DNA of 64,000 nucleotides from Veillonella sp. R32 (GTDB lineage Bacteria; Bacillota; Negativicutes; Veillonellales; Veillonellaceae): contig NZ_NMZQ01000003.1 in NCBI RefSeq assembly GCF_010093125.1, positions 62,001 through 126,000 of the forward strand, written 5' to 3'. The notes beneath the pieces are model-generated. The model saw only the letters and a list, made by a program, of their open reading frames with translations, did no database searches and had not been told where the DNA came from. A program made the position numbers and the translations under genes. Shown here piece by piece: positions 54,146-63,265 of the stretch. Positions within the stretch are counted from its first letter, which is position 1. Each line of letters opens with the position of its first letter.

Positions 54146-55266
54146 TATAAACTCCGTTGCAAATCAAAAAACGTATTTACAAAGTCATCACTTTTAATGG
54201 CTTCCCCATAAAATTTAGGAAAATTATTACGAATATCCTTCATCACTGCCATCTGTAAATCTTCTGGATAGTGTTTCATAAACTCCATGAAACGTGTCAT
54301 TAATCCCTGTGCTGTCGTTTCATCTACAAACAATTGATGCGCCCGCAATTCCATGTGACGCATTAAGTTTTTAGCCGTTAAATATAAACGTGTATGGCCT
54401 TCCTGCTGCAAACGAGCCACTACTGAATCGGCTAAGGTATCACCACTAAATACATCGTCAAAGGTAATTAATGGATCGTGGTCAGCCGCTACAAAGCTAA
54501 CAAATTCTTGCGCAATCACTTTCCCTACATTACCACGAATTACATTAAAGAACACATCTTTACCGATAGCTTCCGGATTTTCTTTATACATAGCATATAA
54601 AGCGGATACACGTTCATAACTACGAGGCGTTGCATAAATATCATCTTCATTCATTTTATGCAAATATTCAGGATACGTACTAATGAACTCCATCACCATA
54701 GGCTCTAACTTTACATCAGCAGCCCAGTCCAACCACTGCATATAGTCAGGTTCCATTTGAAGCCACACAAAACGGTTCTGCTGCGCCACATCCATTTCTA
54801 CCGTCTGATAGTCATAACTATTAGTAGGGTTCATGGCCGCTACAATATGAACATCGTTTCCTAAGGTAAAGCCGTTAATCTCACGATTTAAAATTAAATT
54901 CATCAACTCTTGTTGTACCGCATGTTCACAACGGTTAATTTCATCAATAAAGAGTAATACTGTATGACCTGCCGCTAATTCATCAGCAATTTTTTTCAAT
55001 TTATAGTGAATAGCATACACTGTCACTTTCTCAGTAGCCATCGTACCATCATCCATTTGACGAGCAAAACTATCTACCGTTGGTAACCCACCAATTTCCC
55101 CTTCTTTTAATAAGTTCCCATCAATCGTTACTAGCGACCAATCCTTTTTCATTGCTAACTTATGGGCCAACGAAGTCTTACCAATCCCTGTTTCACCAAT
55201 TAACAACGGCACCTGACCCGCTGCCAACACTAATTCTACACTTTTCATTGTTTCAACAAAATTCAT
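54145..55266 (-). CDS. MoxR-type AAA+ ATPase
   Basis: A 373-residue AAA+ protein. It has Walker A GETGIGKT (residues 24-31), Walker B LLFIDEIN (104-111), a sensor-1 loop AAMNPTN (143-149) and an arginine-finger candidate in AQQNRFVWL. MoxR proteins act as chaperones or activators with a VWA partner, here the overlapping downstream gene. The C-terminal 130 residues are helical and less conserved. It lies 43 bases after the repeat-protein gene. Confidence 0.88.
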   Translation of the reverse strand: MNFVETMKSVELVLAAGQVPLLIGETGIGKTSLAHKLAMKKDWSLVTIDGNLLKEGEIGGLPTVDSFARQMDDGTMATEKVTVYAIHYKLKKIADELAAGHTVLLFIDEINRCEHAVQQELMNLILNREINGFTLGNDVHIVAAMNPTNSYDYQTVEMDVAQQNRFVWLQMEPDYMQWLDWAADVKLEPMVMEFISTYPEYLHKMNEDDIYATPRSYERVSALYAMYKENPEAIGKDVFFNVIRGNVGKVIAQEFVSFVAADHDPLITFDDVFSGDTLADSVVARLQQEGHTRLYLTAKNLMRHMELRAHQLFVDETTAQGLMTRFMEFMKHYPEDLQMAVMKDIRNNFPKFYGEAIKSDDFVNTFFDLQRSL

Positions 55267-55309
55267 ATATACTATCCTTTTACTTTTTAATGCTTACTAT
55301 TTTCTATTC

Positions 55310-56116
55310 TTAAAACTTCAATAATTCATCAACAGCTACGCGACGCGCTTGCTGAGTCCCATATTGATCAATCAACCCTACTACATCTGCTTCAAAGCCT
55401 TTATTATGCTTGCCAATATATGTACAGTTCAATAAATCACGCACATATTGCTCACTCATAGTTTCATCAGCTACTACTTTTTTTAAGGTCTCTTCCAAAT
55501 AAATAGGCGGAATCATATAACCGGCAGGCAAATATTTCGTAATCAAACTACTAATTGTAATAAAATGTAAGGCTTGATCGACCGTTACCTCCCCTAATAA
55601 GCGCACCGCCTGAGGGTCTAAAGACACCGCCAAATCAATCGCTTGTGCCGTAGGTTCTTTAATATAGCTAAGAGCTTGATAATTTTGTTTAACGGCTGCC
55701 AGTTGCACCGCTTCCGAGGGCTTTTCAATAAATTTAATAGCATCGTAGTTCGACTCAACAGCCAACAACTGTAACTCCTCGCTAGGGTTGTCTAAATATT
55801 GAATAGCCCAGCCAGATTGGGCCAAGGCTATGCGAATTAAATCTTCATCGGGATTATCAATCAATTCTAAATTATTCCACCCCTTGGAAACAACTAATTC
55901 CAACAATTCATGGGACGGATTTTTAATGTACTGAATCGCCCGTGGCGCATTTGTCATCGCAATATCTACCATTTCAGGGGTAGGGTCCTTTATATATTGA
56001 AGCACCATGCCATTCTTGCGAAGTGCTATCAACTTCATCTCTTCTGTGGGATTCTCTATTTGCGCAATCGCATACGGATTGATGCTTACAATCCGCAAAT
56101 TTTTCTCGTTATCCAT
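55310..56116 (-). CDS. Protein of eight tandem 22-residue helical repeats
   Basis: A 268-residue soluble protein. Residues 13-188 are eight consecutive repeats of exactly 22 residues. Each has a hydrophobic pattern A-I-x-x-I, then NP(S/T)-x-E, then an A/V-containing helix, for example AIQYIKNPSHELLELVV. A non-repeat helical domain (189-268) follows. The pattern recalls DUF4116-type helical repeats and predicts a curved solenoid for protein binding. It is the first gene of the repeat-MoxR-VWA operon, so an adaptor or substrate role for the ATPase is inferred. Confidence 0.75.
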   Translation of the reverse strand: MDNEKNLRIVSINPYAIAQIENPTEEMKLIALRKNGMVLQYIKDPTPEMVDIAMTNAPRAIQYIKNPSHELLELVVSKGWNNLELIDNPDEDLIRIALAQSGWAIQYLDNPSEELQLLAVESNYDAIKFIEKPSEAVQLAAVKQNYQALSYIKEPTAQAIDLAVSLDPQAVRLLGEVTVDQALHFITISSLITKYLPAGYMIPPIYLEETLKKVVADETMSEQYVRDLLNCTYIGKHNKGFEADVVGLIDQYGTQQARRVAVDELLKF

Positions 56117-56317
56117 ATGACATCCTTACTTTACTCTCTTTTAATTTATTCCTTTATAGATACGCCTTTATAATATTCCCCCGCTAACTACCTGCCACTA
56201 CTTACAGCTAGCTACCGAGCAGTCTACTATTTAATTGCATTCTATTATATTGAATAATTTCGTTTCTATATATATGATACCATTTCTCAATGATTTTGTC
56301 GTTAAAAAGATATATTA

Positions 56318-57841
56318 TTATCCCTCTAATATCATTTGAAAGTCTCGTTGCAAGGTGTTACGGGCCCTTTCTAAAGCAGATTGCGCCTCACTTAACCAAT
56401 AAACCTTATTGTCTAAAGTAAGCCGCCCTTGTTGTAACATATACGCCATTTCAGACTTTTGCGGGCCCCCTTTAACGGCACGATGTTGTACAATTTCAGT
56501 AGGATTCAAAGCAGCTTTAAAACGTTGCTCACTCATAGGAAATATACTTGGCAATTCTATATCGTTAATCGTTTCAGCAATATTTGTATAAATTTGGACC
56601 ACCACTTCATAAGGAAAGTCCAACGGCTTTAGCCCATGCTGTCTTGCATAACTTACCACTTCTGACGCTACATGATGACCGATGCGGAACGGAATATCAT
56701 ACTCACGCATTAAAATATCAGCCACTTCTTGTGAAGCCGTCCAATCTAAATTCAATTCTTCTAATGCGCGCTTTTTATCCACCTGTAACACTTGCAAACA
56801 ATGAGTAAATAAAGTTACCACCGACTGAGCAGACGTTAGCAACTCTACTAAATCAAGCCCCCTAGCATCCGCCATACCAGGTGGCACATTATGAGCCCGC
56901 ATCACCGCTGTATATCCCTCGCCTAATAAAGTAGAGGCCTTCGTGCGCGTTGCATTCAACAACCCTGGATTACGCTTCTGTGGCATAGCACTTGAAACAT
57001 AAGTATTACCTTGCCCTTCTTGTAATATAATCCAAGGCCGCGGTTGCGCATACTGTTGCATCACGTCAGCAATAAAATTGCCTACATGAATAGCCAAACT
57101 ATTGGTAAGTGAAGCCAAGTCTGCCGCATATTCTAACGTATATACCTGTGTAGCATCATAGCAATTATAGGCTAAGGCTTTAAATCCCAAATATTGAGCC
57201 ATCGCTTCGCGATCCAAGGGCCATCCCGTTCCATTGAGTACCATAGCCCCCATAGGACTACGATTAATTCGTTTATATACAGCCTGCAAACGATCTAAAT
57301 CCCGTGAAAAGCCCTCAAAAAATGCATGCAAATAATGTCCATAGGACGTTGGCTGGGCCGCTACCCCATTTGTATACGCAGGCACAATCGTTTCTTTATG
57401 TTCATTGGCCAATTCTAAAAGAACCTTAGTAAGCCTCCCTAGCGCCTTACCTAGCGCTAATAAAGCCGTTCTTAACACAGCCATATTCGCTGTAGTCAGC
57501 ATATCTTGACTAGAACGGCCTGCATGAATGCGACTCACTTCAGCCCCTGATTGCTGCACCCACAACGCTTCAAAATCTACAACACTTTGAGCTCTTGTTT
57601 GTGTCGTATCGCCCTTCTCTAATACCTGTTGTAACCCCTTAGCAAATGCCTTAGCGGACTCTACATCTAATAAACCAATCCTAGAATTAATCACTAAGGA
57701 AGCTTTATTAATTTCACCTAACCAAAAGAACACATCTTCGGTGTTAGCACCAACTGCCAACAACCTATCATCACGAGAGGAATTATAGGGATTATATGCC
57801 CATTGTGTCTGTACTTTATCCTTAGTCTGTTCTTCTTTCAT
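56318..57841 (-). CDS. Argininosuccinate lyase-family enzyme
   Basis: A 507-residue member of the fumarase/aspartase superfamily. Conserved blocks are SRIHAGRSSQDM (T-G-R-S-x-x-D equivalent), GVAAQPTSYGHYL, and the signature SSAMPQKRNPG with the catalytic Ser. It is longer than usual ArgH (about 460 residues), and no other arginine gene is near. It could be argininosuccinate lyase or a related lyase of an amino-dicarboxylate. The ATG has AGGAG upstream. Confidence 0.8.
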   Translation of the reverse strand: MKEEQTKDKVQTQWAYNPYNSSRDDRLLAVGANTEDVFFWLGEINKASLVINSRIGLLDVESAKAFAKGLQQVLEKGDTTQTRAQSVVDFEALWVQQSGAEVSRIHAGRSSQDMLTTANMAVLRTALLALGKALGRLTKVLLELANEHKETIVPAYTNGVAAQPTSYGHYLHAFFEGFSRDLDRLQAVYKRINRSPMGAMVLNGTGWPLDREAMAQYLGFKALAYNCYDATQVYTLEYAADLASLTNSLAIHVGNFIADVMQQYAQPRPWIILQEGQGNTYVSSAMPQKRNPGLLNATRTKASTLLGEGYTAVMRAHNVPPGMADARGLDLVELLTSAQSVVTLFTHCLQVLQVDKKRALEELNLDWTASQEVADILMREYDIPFRIGHHVASEVVSYARQHGLKPLDFPYEVVVQIYTNIAETINDIELPSIFPMSEQRFKAALNPTEIVQHRAVKGGPQKSEMAYMLQQGRLTLDNKVYWLSEAQSALERARNTLQRDFQMILEG

Positions 57842-57944
57842 GGCTCCTCCTAAAATATATAAAATTAATAATGATTATAGAAATAAGTAAACTATTATGT
57901 TAATTAAACCATAACACGCTTTGATAGTTTTGTCATGGATAAGA

Positions 57945-57984
57945 AAAAGGAGCCCCTCCAGTCTAAAAACCGGAGGGGCTCCTT
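57945..57984 (-). terminator. Terminator of sodA
   Basis: GGAGCCCCTCC pairs perfectly over 11 bases with GGAGGGGCTCC around a 12-base loop, followed by CTTTTTC-type T-rich sequence on the minus strand. A weaker GGACT/AGTCC hairpin lies between it and the sodA stop. Confidence 0.9.
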
Positions 57985-58033
57985 TACATCATATATGGGC
58001 GGACTAGCGAGGAAGTCCGTCAACAGTCAGCTC

Positions 58034-58645
58034 TTACTTTGTAGCTGCTGCGTAATGTTTATTTACTTGATCCCAATTTACTAAGTTCCAGAATGCTGTT
58101 ACATAATCAGGACGTGCGTTCTTATATTTCAAATAGTACGCATGTTCCCAAACGTCAAGGCCTAGCACTGGAGTTTTACCTTCACTTAATGGGGAATCTT
58201 GATTTGGCGTGGAAACAACTTCTAATTTGCCATTGTTAACCACTAACCAAGCCCAACCAGAACCGAAACGACCAGTAGCAGCTTTGCCAAATTCTGCTTT
58301 AAAGTTTTCAAAGCTGCCAAAGGCTTCATCAATGGCGCCAGCAATAGAGCCCGTTGGGTTACCACCAGCATTCGGTGCCAAAATGTTCCAGAAGAATGTG
58401 TGGTTAGCATGACCGCCGCCATTGTTGCGCACTGCTGTGCGAATATCTTCTGGCACTGCGTTTAAGTCAGTAATCAACGCTTCTACATCTTTTTCACCCA
58501 ATTCTGGATGTTTTTCAATAGCAGCATTTAAGTTCACAACATATGTGTTGTGGTGTTTATCATGATGAAAATGCATTGTTTCAGCATCGATATGCGGTTC
58601 TAAAGCTTCATAAGCGTATGGTAATTCTGGTAATGTGTATGCCAT
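58034..58645 (-). CDS. sodA: Superoxide dismutase, Fe/Mn type
   Basis: A 203-residue enzyme of full length. The four metal ligands are in [20 protein letters not shown] and DVWEHAYYL (Asp and His). The start at 58645 has AAGGAGG upstream and gives the usual [19 protein letters not shown]. It detoxifies superoxide in the cytoplasm. It is monocistronic, with a strong terminator, and its promoter lies in the long gap shared with pflB. Whether Fe or Mn is used cannot be read reliably. Confidence 0.96.
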   Translation of the reverse strand: MAYTLPELPYAYEALEPHIDAETMHFHHDKHHNTYVVNLNAAIEKHPELGEKDVEALITDLNAVPEDIRTAVRNNGGGHANHTFFWNILAPNAGGNPTGSIAGAIDEAFGSFENFKAEFGKAATGRFGSGWAWLVVNNGKLEVVSTPNQDSPLSEGKTPVLGLDVWEHAYYLKYKNARPDYVTAFWNLVNWDQVNKHYAAATK

Positions 58646-59290
58646 AAAAATACCTCCTTGCCCCATTGCGGGGAATCATAAGAAAGACCTTTACATATGT
58701 CCTTCTAAATAACAGTTAAAATATTGTTTCAAGTTTCAAAAACTAAATTCATATTTTTCAATCTTTTGGTATACTAATGATAACACTTTTCATTTAGTTT
58801 GTCTATAACTAGTTTTAAAAATATCGATTTATTTTTCATAAAATATAAATAAGCTTACACTTTATATCATTAAATATATACTTTATAAACATATTTTAAT
58901 TCTATATGATGAAATCAACGTATCAAGTAATAGAACGTCAAAACTTCAAAAACTAGCTCCTATACTGTCAGCTACCAAAGCTATCAAACACGGTTATTAC
59001 TTAATTTATAACACAATTACAGTTGACACATCTTCTACAACAGCACAAAACAATCCAATGCGACATTTTTCATCATATACCTACATTCAAAGGTTCCTAG
59101 TAAATATTATTTTTACAAACATAAATATTTTAATAAACCAAGTAAATCTTCTTATTTTTCTTCATCTTTTATTTTATGCATAACTCTAATCGAAAAATAA
59201 TATCATTACAAACATTGAATTAATACGTAATACAGTATACACTTAAAGTATCTTAATACCATTCTTTATTTCCTTAATGGAGGTGCTACA
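58646..59290. other. 645-base AT-rich divergent region between sodA and pflB
   Basis: The region holds the sodA leader and promoter (minus) and the pflB promoter zone (plus). I see candidate boxes such as TTGACA at about 59014 and GTATAC-containing stretches near 59236, but no convincing full promoter and no gene. The sequence is unusually AT-rich with many A/T tracts, which suggests a regulated, bendable upstream region, as pfl genes often have several promoters. No Rex- or FNR-like site is recognised. Confidence 0.4.
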
Positions 59291-61441
59291 ATGCAACATA
59301 CTGCATGGAAAGGCTTCATTACAGGTGTATGGGATAAAGCCATTGACGTTCGTGACTTTATCCAGCGTAACTATAACCCCTATGTAGGGGACGACTCATT
59401 CCTAGTAGGTCCTACTGAACGGACTCAACAGCTTTGGCAAGAAGTATTACGCCTTTACGAAGAAGAAAAAGCAAAAGGTGGCGTACTTGATGCAGATACT
59501 GATGTAGCCACATCGGTAGCTTCTCATGGTCCTGGCTATATTATTAAAGAGCTAGAGCAGATTGTAGGTCTACAAACGGATAAACCGCTAAAACGCGCGA
59601 TGTTCCCTTATGGCGGTCTACGAACAGCTAAAATGGCACTCAAAGAATACGGTTTTGATATGGACCCTCAATTAGAGGACTTTTTCCACAAACACCGTAA
59701 AACTCACAATGATGGTGTATTTGATGTGTACACGCCAGAGATGCGTGCCGCTCGTTCAGCCCATATCATTACAGGCTTACCTGATGCCTACAGTCGTGGC
59801 CGTATTATTGGTGACTATCGCCGCATTGCCCTCTACGGGATTGACCGCTTAATCGAGGAAAAAGAAAAAGAATTTTCCATCACCATGGGTGATATGACAG
59901 CTACCTTAATTCGTGACCGCGAAGAAATCCGCGATCAAATTCGCTCCTTAAAAGAATTAAAAGAAATGGCTGCCTCCTATGGTTTCGATATTAGCCAACC
60001 AGCCAAAGATACTAAAGAAGCTATTCAGTGGTTATACTTTGGCTATTTAGGGGCTATTAAAGAACAAAATGGGGCCGCCATGTCAATCGGTCGTAACACT
60101 GTGTTCCTAGATATTTATGCTGAACGGGACTTGCAAGAAGGCCGTTATACGGAAATGGAAATTCAAGAAATGGTCGACCATTTCATCATGAAACTCCGCA
60201 TGGTTCGCTTCGCTCGTATCATCGAATACAATAACCTCTTTACTGGCGATCCTGTTTGGACTACCGAATCCATCGGCGGTATGGGCTCCGATGGTCGACC
60301 TTTAGTTTCTAAAATGGCCTTCCGTTATCTCCATACATTAACAAACTTAGGCCCTGCCCCAGAACCAAATTTAACTGTACTTTGGTCTCCTCGCTTACCA
60401 GATGGTTTTAAACGCTTCTGCGCGAAATTATCCATTGAAACCTCGTCTATTCAATACGAAAATGACGAACTAATGCGTCCTAATAGTGGTGATGACTACG
60501 CTATTGCGTGCTGCGTTTCACCTATGCGTATTGGTAAGGAAATGCAATTCTTTGGTGCTCGCTGTAACCTCGCCAAATGCTTATTATATGCCATCAACGG
60601 TGGTATAGATGAAAAATTAAAGAAACAAGTAGGTCCTAAATATCGTCCTATTACCTCAGAATATCTTGATTTTGATGATGTAATGGAACGTTTTGACGAC
60701 ATGATGGAATGGCTCGCTGGCGTATATGTAAACGCCCTTAATATTATCCATTACATGCATGATAAATATGCCTATGAAAAGCTTGAAATGGCGCTTCATG
60801 ACCGCAAAGTAACTCGATGGTTTGCCACAGGGATTGCTGGTCTATCCGTAGTAGCTGATTCCTTATCGGCTATTAAATATGCCAAAGTAAAACCAATTCG
60901 CGATGAAAATGGTATCGCCGTAGATTTCGAAATTACTGGCGAATTCCCTAAATATGGTAATGATGATGATCGGGTTGATGACTTAGCAGCTACCGTAGTC
61001 TCTGCCTTCATGAATAAAATCCGCAAGCATCCTACCTATCGGGAAAGTGTGCCAACCATGTCCTTATTGACTATTACGTCTAACGTAGTATATGGCAATG
61101 CCACTGGTAGCACGCCAGATGGTCGTAAACAAGGCACGCCATTTGCGCCAGGGGCAAACCCAATGCATGGTCGTGATTCTCATGGTGCCGTTTCATCTAT
61201 GGCCTCAGTAGCCAAAATGCCTTGGCGCGACTGTAGTGATGGTATTTCAAATACCTTCTCCATCATTCCTGATGCCCTTGGCAAAAATGGGGAAACCATG
61301 GTTCGCATGAGTGATTTAGATATTAAATTAGATCTTGATGCCGTTTTACAAAGTGATATGCCTACAGGCTTACCTGTAAACAAGGAAAACTTAGCTTGCC
61401 GTGAACCAAATGTTTCCATTTCCGAAAAGGAGGACAAATAA
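59291..61441 (+). CDS. pflB: Pyruvate formate-lyase, large core subunit without glycyl-radical domain
   Basis: A 716-residue formate C-acetyltransferase core. The two active-site cysteines are at 407-408 in [13 protein letters not shown], and the pocket blocks FGARCNLAK and [24 protein letters not shown] are intact. Standard PFL is about 740-760 residues and ends with a glycyl-radical loop. Here the frame stops with SEKEDK just before that loop, which is encoded in a separate gene beginning one base after the stop. The core therefore needs that subunit for activity. The start has AATGGAGG upstream. Confidence 0.95.
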   Translation: MQHTAWKGFITGVWDKAIDVRDFIQRNYNPYVGDDSFLVGPTERTQQLWQEVLRLYEEEKAKGGVLDADTDVATSVASHGPGYIIKELEQIVGLQTDKPLKRAMFPYGGLRTAKMALKEYGFDMDPQLEDFFHKHRKTHNDGVFDVYTPEMRAARSAHIITGLPDAYSRGRIIGDYRRIALYGIDRLIEEKEKEFSITMGDMTATLIRDREEIRDQIRSLKELKEMAASYGFDISQPAKDTKEAIQWLYFGYLGAIKEQNGAAMSIGRNTVFLDIYAERDLQEGRYTEMEIQEMVDHFIMKLRMVRFARIIEYNNLFTGDPVWTTESIGGMGSDGRPLVSKMAFRYLHTLTNLGPAPEPNLTVLWSPRLPDGFKRFCAKLSIETSSIQYENDELMRPNSGDDYAIACCVSPMRIGKEMQFFGARCNLAKCLLYAINGGIDEKLKKQVGPKYRPITSEYLDFDDVMERFDDMMEWLAGVYVNALNIIHYMHDKYAYEKLEMALHDRKVTRWFATGIAGLSVVADSLSAIKYAKVKPIRDENGIAVDFEITGEFPKYGNDDDRVDDLAATVVSAFMNKIRKHPTYRESVPTMSLLTITSNVVYGNATGSTPDGRKQGTPFAPGANPMHGRDSHGAVSSMASVAKMPWRDCSDGISNTFSIIPDALGKNGETMVRMSDLDIKLDLDAVLQSDMPTGLPVNKENLACREPNVSISEKEDK

Positions 61442-61442
61442 T

Positions 61443-61682
61443 ATGAGCAACCAACAACAAATCGACAATTTAGTAGAATTATTAGATGGTTATTCTGAAA
61501 AAGGTGGTCATCATCTTAACGTCAATGTGTTTGACCGTGAAATGTTACTGGATGCGCAACAACATCCTGAAAAGTATCCACAATTAACAGTGCGTGTGTC
61601 TGGCTATGCTGTGCACTTCAATAAATTGACAAAACAACAACAGGATGAAGTTATTTCTCGTACTTTCCACGAACAAATGTAA
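61443..61682 (+). CDS. Separate glycyl-radical subunit of pyruvate formate-lyase
   Basis: A 79-residue protein equal to the C-terminal end of PFL. The radical loop RVSGYAVHF has the radical Gly at residue 54, followed by [20 protein letters not shown] as in full-length enzymes. The upstream block [21 protein letters not shown] is also present. It has its own ATG with AAGGAGG inside the 3' end of pflB. The arrangement resembles the E. coli spare part GrcA/YfiD, but here it appears to be the only copy near a truncated core. PflA, encoded next, would install the radical. Confidence 0.92.
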   Translation: MSNQQQIDNLVELLDGYSEKGGHHLNVNVFDREMLLDAQQHPEKYPQLTVRVSGYAVHFNKLTKQQQDEVISRTFHEQM

Positions 61683-61716
61683 TTCATCCTTCCCCCTTCT
61701 TAGTAATATATAGTAC

Positions 61717-61745
61717 AATAGGCTCCCCAAACCGAGGAGCCTATT
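61717..61745 (+). terminator. Hairpin between the glycyl-radical gene and pflA
   Basis: AATAGGCTCC and GGAGCCTATT form a perfect 10-base stem with a 9-base loop, followed by ATCTTATT rather than a clean T-run. It may terminate partially, lowering pflA relative to pflB, or protect the upstream mRNA. Confidence 0.6.
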
Positions 61746-61751
61746 ATCTTA

Positions 61752-61824
61752 TTAAGAAGAAGATAATATATAAATTAATAAGAATGGTAATATATTGAAT
61801 TAATAAGAAAGGTAATATATGCTT
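61752..61824 (+). repeat. Triplicated ribosome-site/start region before pflA
   Basis: Three consecutive units of 23-25 bases occur at 61752, 61775 and 61800. The second and third match at 20 of 21 positions: TTAATAAGAA-(T/A)-GGTAATATAT. The third contains the working ribosome site and ATG of pflA. The second has TTG at the matching place, and the first is decayed. Confidence 0.75.
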
Positions 61825-62574
61825 GGACGCATTCACTCACTAGAAACCATGGGCACCGTTGACGGTCCTGGGGTGCGTATGGTGCTATTTTTGCAGGGCT
61901 GCCCCTTACGCTGTGCGTATTGCCATAATCCAGATACGTGGGATGCGCAGCAAGGTAAAAATATAACCATCGAAGAGGTATGGACACAATTTGAGCGCAA
62001 TCGAAGCTTTTATAAAAATGGTGGTCTTACCGTAACTGGTGGTGAAGCCCTAATGCAACTGCCCTTTGTTATTGAACTTTTTAAGTATTTTAGAGCGCGC
62101 GGCATTCACACCTGTCTCGATACTAGTGGCATCTATTTTGAGGAAAGTCAACGAGAAGACTACGAAGAACTTATGTCGGTCACTAGTCTCGTCATTTTAG
62201 ATATTAAAGAAATTGACGATGAAAAACATCAAATTCTGACAGGGCAGAGCAATCAACAGATTTTAAAATTTGCCCGCTTCATTGACGAGCACAAAGTACC
62301 GATTTGGATTCGTCATGTTGTCGTGCCTACTATCACTGATAATGTAGACCGTTGGTATCGCCTTGGCTTTTTCGTAGGAAGCCTAAAGCACCTAGGAACT
62401 ATCGACTGCTTACCATACCATGTAATGGGCAAAAGCAAATATGAAGAAATTGGCCTTACCTATCGCCTAGAAGGAATTCCCCCAGCTAGTAAGGCCTTAG
62501 CTAGTCAGGCTTCTGCTGTAGTGCTGGAAGGTATTAAAGCCTATCGCCGACATTGGTGGAGTGCTTTGAAGTAA
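61819..62574 (+). CDS. pflA: Pyruvate formate-lyase activating enzyme
   Basis: A 251-residue radical-SAM protein. The cluster-binding C-x3-C-x2-C is CPLRCAYC (Cys 28, 32, 35), and TVTGGEALMQ is the SAM-binding GGE motif. The core motif TVDGPGVRMVLFLQGC is diagnostic for glycyl-radical activases. It installs the Gly radical on the 79-residue subunit. The start is at 61819, preceded by AGAAAGG. The gene is 137 bases after the glycyl-radical gene. Confidence 0.95.
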   Translation: MLGRIHSLETMGTVDGPGVRMVLFLQGCPLRCAYCHNPDTWDAQQGKNITIEEVWTQFERNRSFYKNGGLTVTGGEALMQLPFVIELFKYFRARGIHTCLDTSGIYFEESQREDYEELMSVTSLVILDIKEIDDEKHQILTGQSNQQILKFARFIDEHKVPIWIRHVVVPTITDNVDRWYRLGFFVGSLKHLGTIDCLPYHVMGKSKYEEIGLTYRLEGIPPASKALASQASAVVLEGIKAYRRHWWSALK

Positions 62575-62587
62575 AACTACATAACCT

Positions 62588-62662
62588 AAAAGAAGAAACA
62601 CGTCTCCCTCAACCCAACGACGTTTCGCCAATGGGTATTCAGTGAGAAGTGTTTCTTCTTTT
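62588..62662. terminator. Bidirectional terminator between pflA and bcp
   Basis: AAAAGAAGAAACAC pairs perfectly with GTGTTTCTTCTTTT over 14 bases around a 47-base internal region. It closes both convergent genes. Confidence 0.85.
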
Positions 62663-63127
62663 TTATAAGCCAAGGTCTTTTAATAATTGCCCCACATGTT
62701 CTTTAGCTTTCACGCCACGATAAATGTGAGTAAGAATTCCCTTTTCATCAATGACAAACGTAGAACGCTCAATACCAATAGATACTTTCCCGTATAATTT
62801 TTTCTCTTTCATAACGCCATAGGCATTACATAAAGTTTCTTCCGTATCAGCCAGCAAATCAAATTGCAAATCATATTTAGCTTTAAAATTAACATGACGT
62901 TTTACTGTATCTCGACTTACCCCAAGCACAACATAGCCTGCCTGTTTTAACGTTTCATAGGCTTCATTAAATTGCTGTGCCTCTACGGAACAACCATGTG
63001 TATTATCTTTAGGATAGAAGTATAAAATAACCTTCTGCCCTGCTAATTCTTTTAAGCTAACTACTGTATCGGCATCATTAACGATGGAAAAATCTGGGGC
63101 TTTATCGCCTACTTTTAAGTCTGCCAT
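62663..63127 (-). CDS. bcp: Thioredoxin-dependent peroxiredoxin (BCP/PrxQ)
   Basis: A 154-residue peroxiredoxin reducing peroxides in the cytoplasm. The active site PKDNTHGCSVEA contains the peroxidatic Cys and Thr. Most BCPs have Pro where His is found here (T-P-G-C). ILYFYPKDN and STFVIDEKG are family blocks. The usual resolving Cys five residues later is absent (SVEAQQF), so it is probably a 1-Cys form. The ATG at 63127 has AAGGAG upstream. Confidence 0.93.
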   Translation of the reverse strand: MADLKVGDKAPDFSIVNDADTVVSLKELAGQKVILYFYPKDNTHGCSVEAQQFNEAYETLKQAGYVVLGVSRDTVKRHVNFKAKYDLQFDLLADTEETLCNAYGVMKEKKLYGKVSIGIERSTFVIDEKGILTHIYRGVKAKEHVGQLLKDLGL

Positions 63128-63265
63128 ACCTATCACTCCTTGCATAGTATTTAAACATTCTGTTATTACAATCTCGAATAAACAATTGAGAATAACTACT
63201 ATTTTATTATACTACGAAGGAACTTAATCTTCCACAATATCATAAAGCTTTTTAAATATTCCCTT

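Noticed and set aside
59291-61682. pflB split read as an accidental frameshift
   Set aside because: The second part begins with its own ATG and a strong ribosome site one base after a clean stop, and the core ends in a hydrophilic tail unlike read-through sequence.
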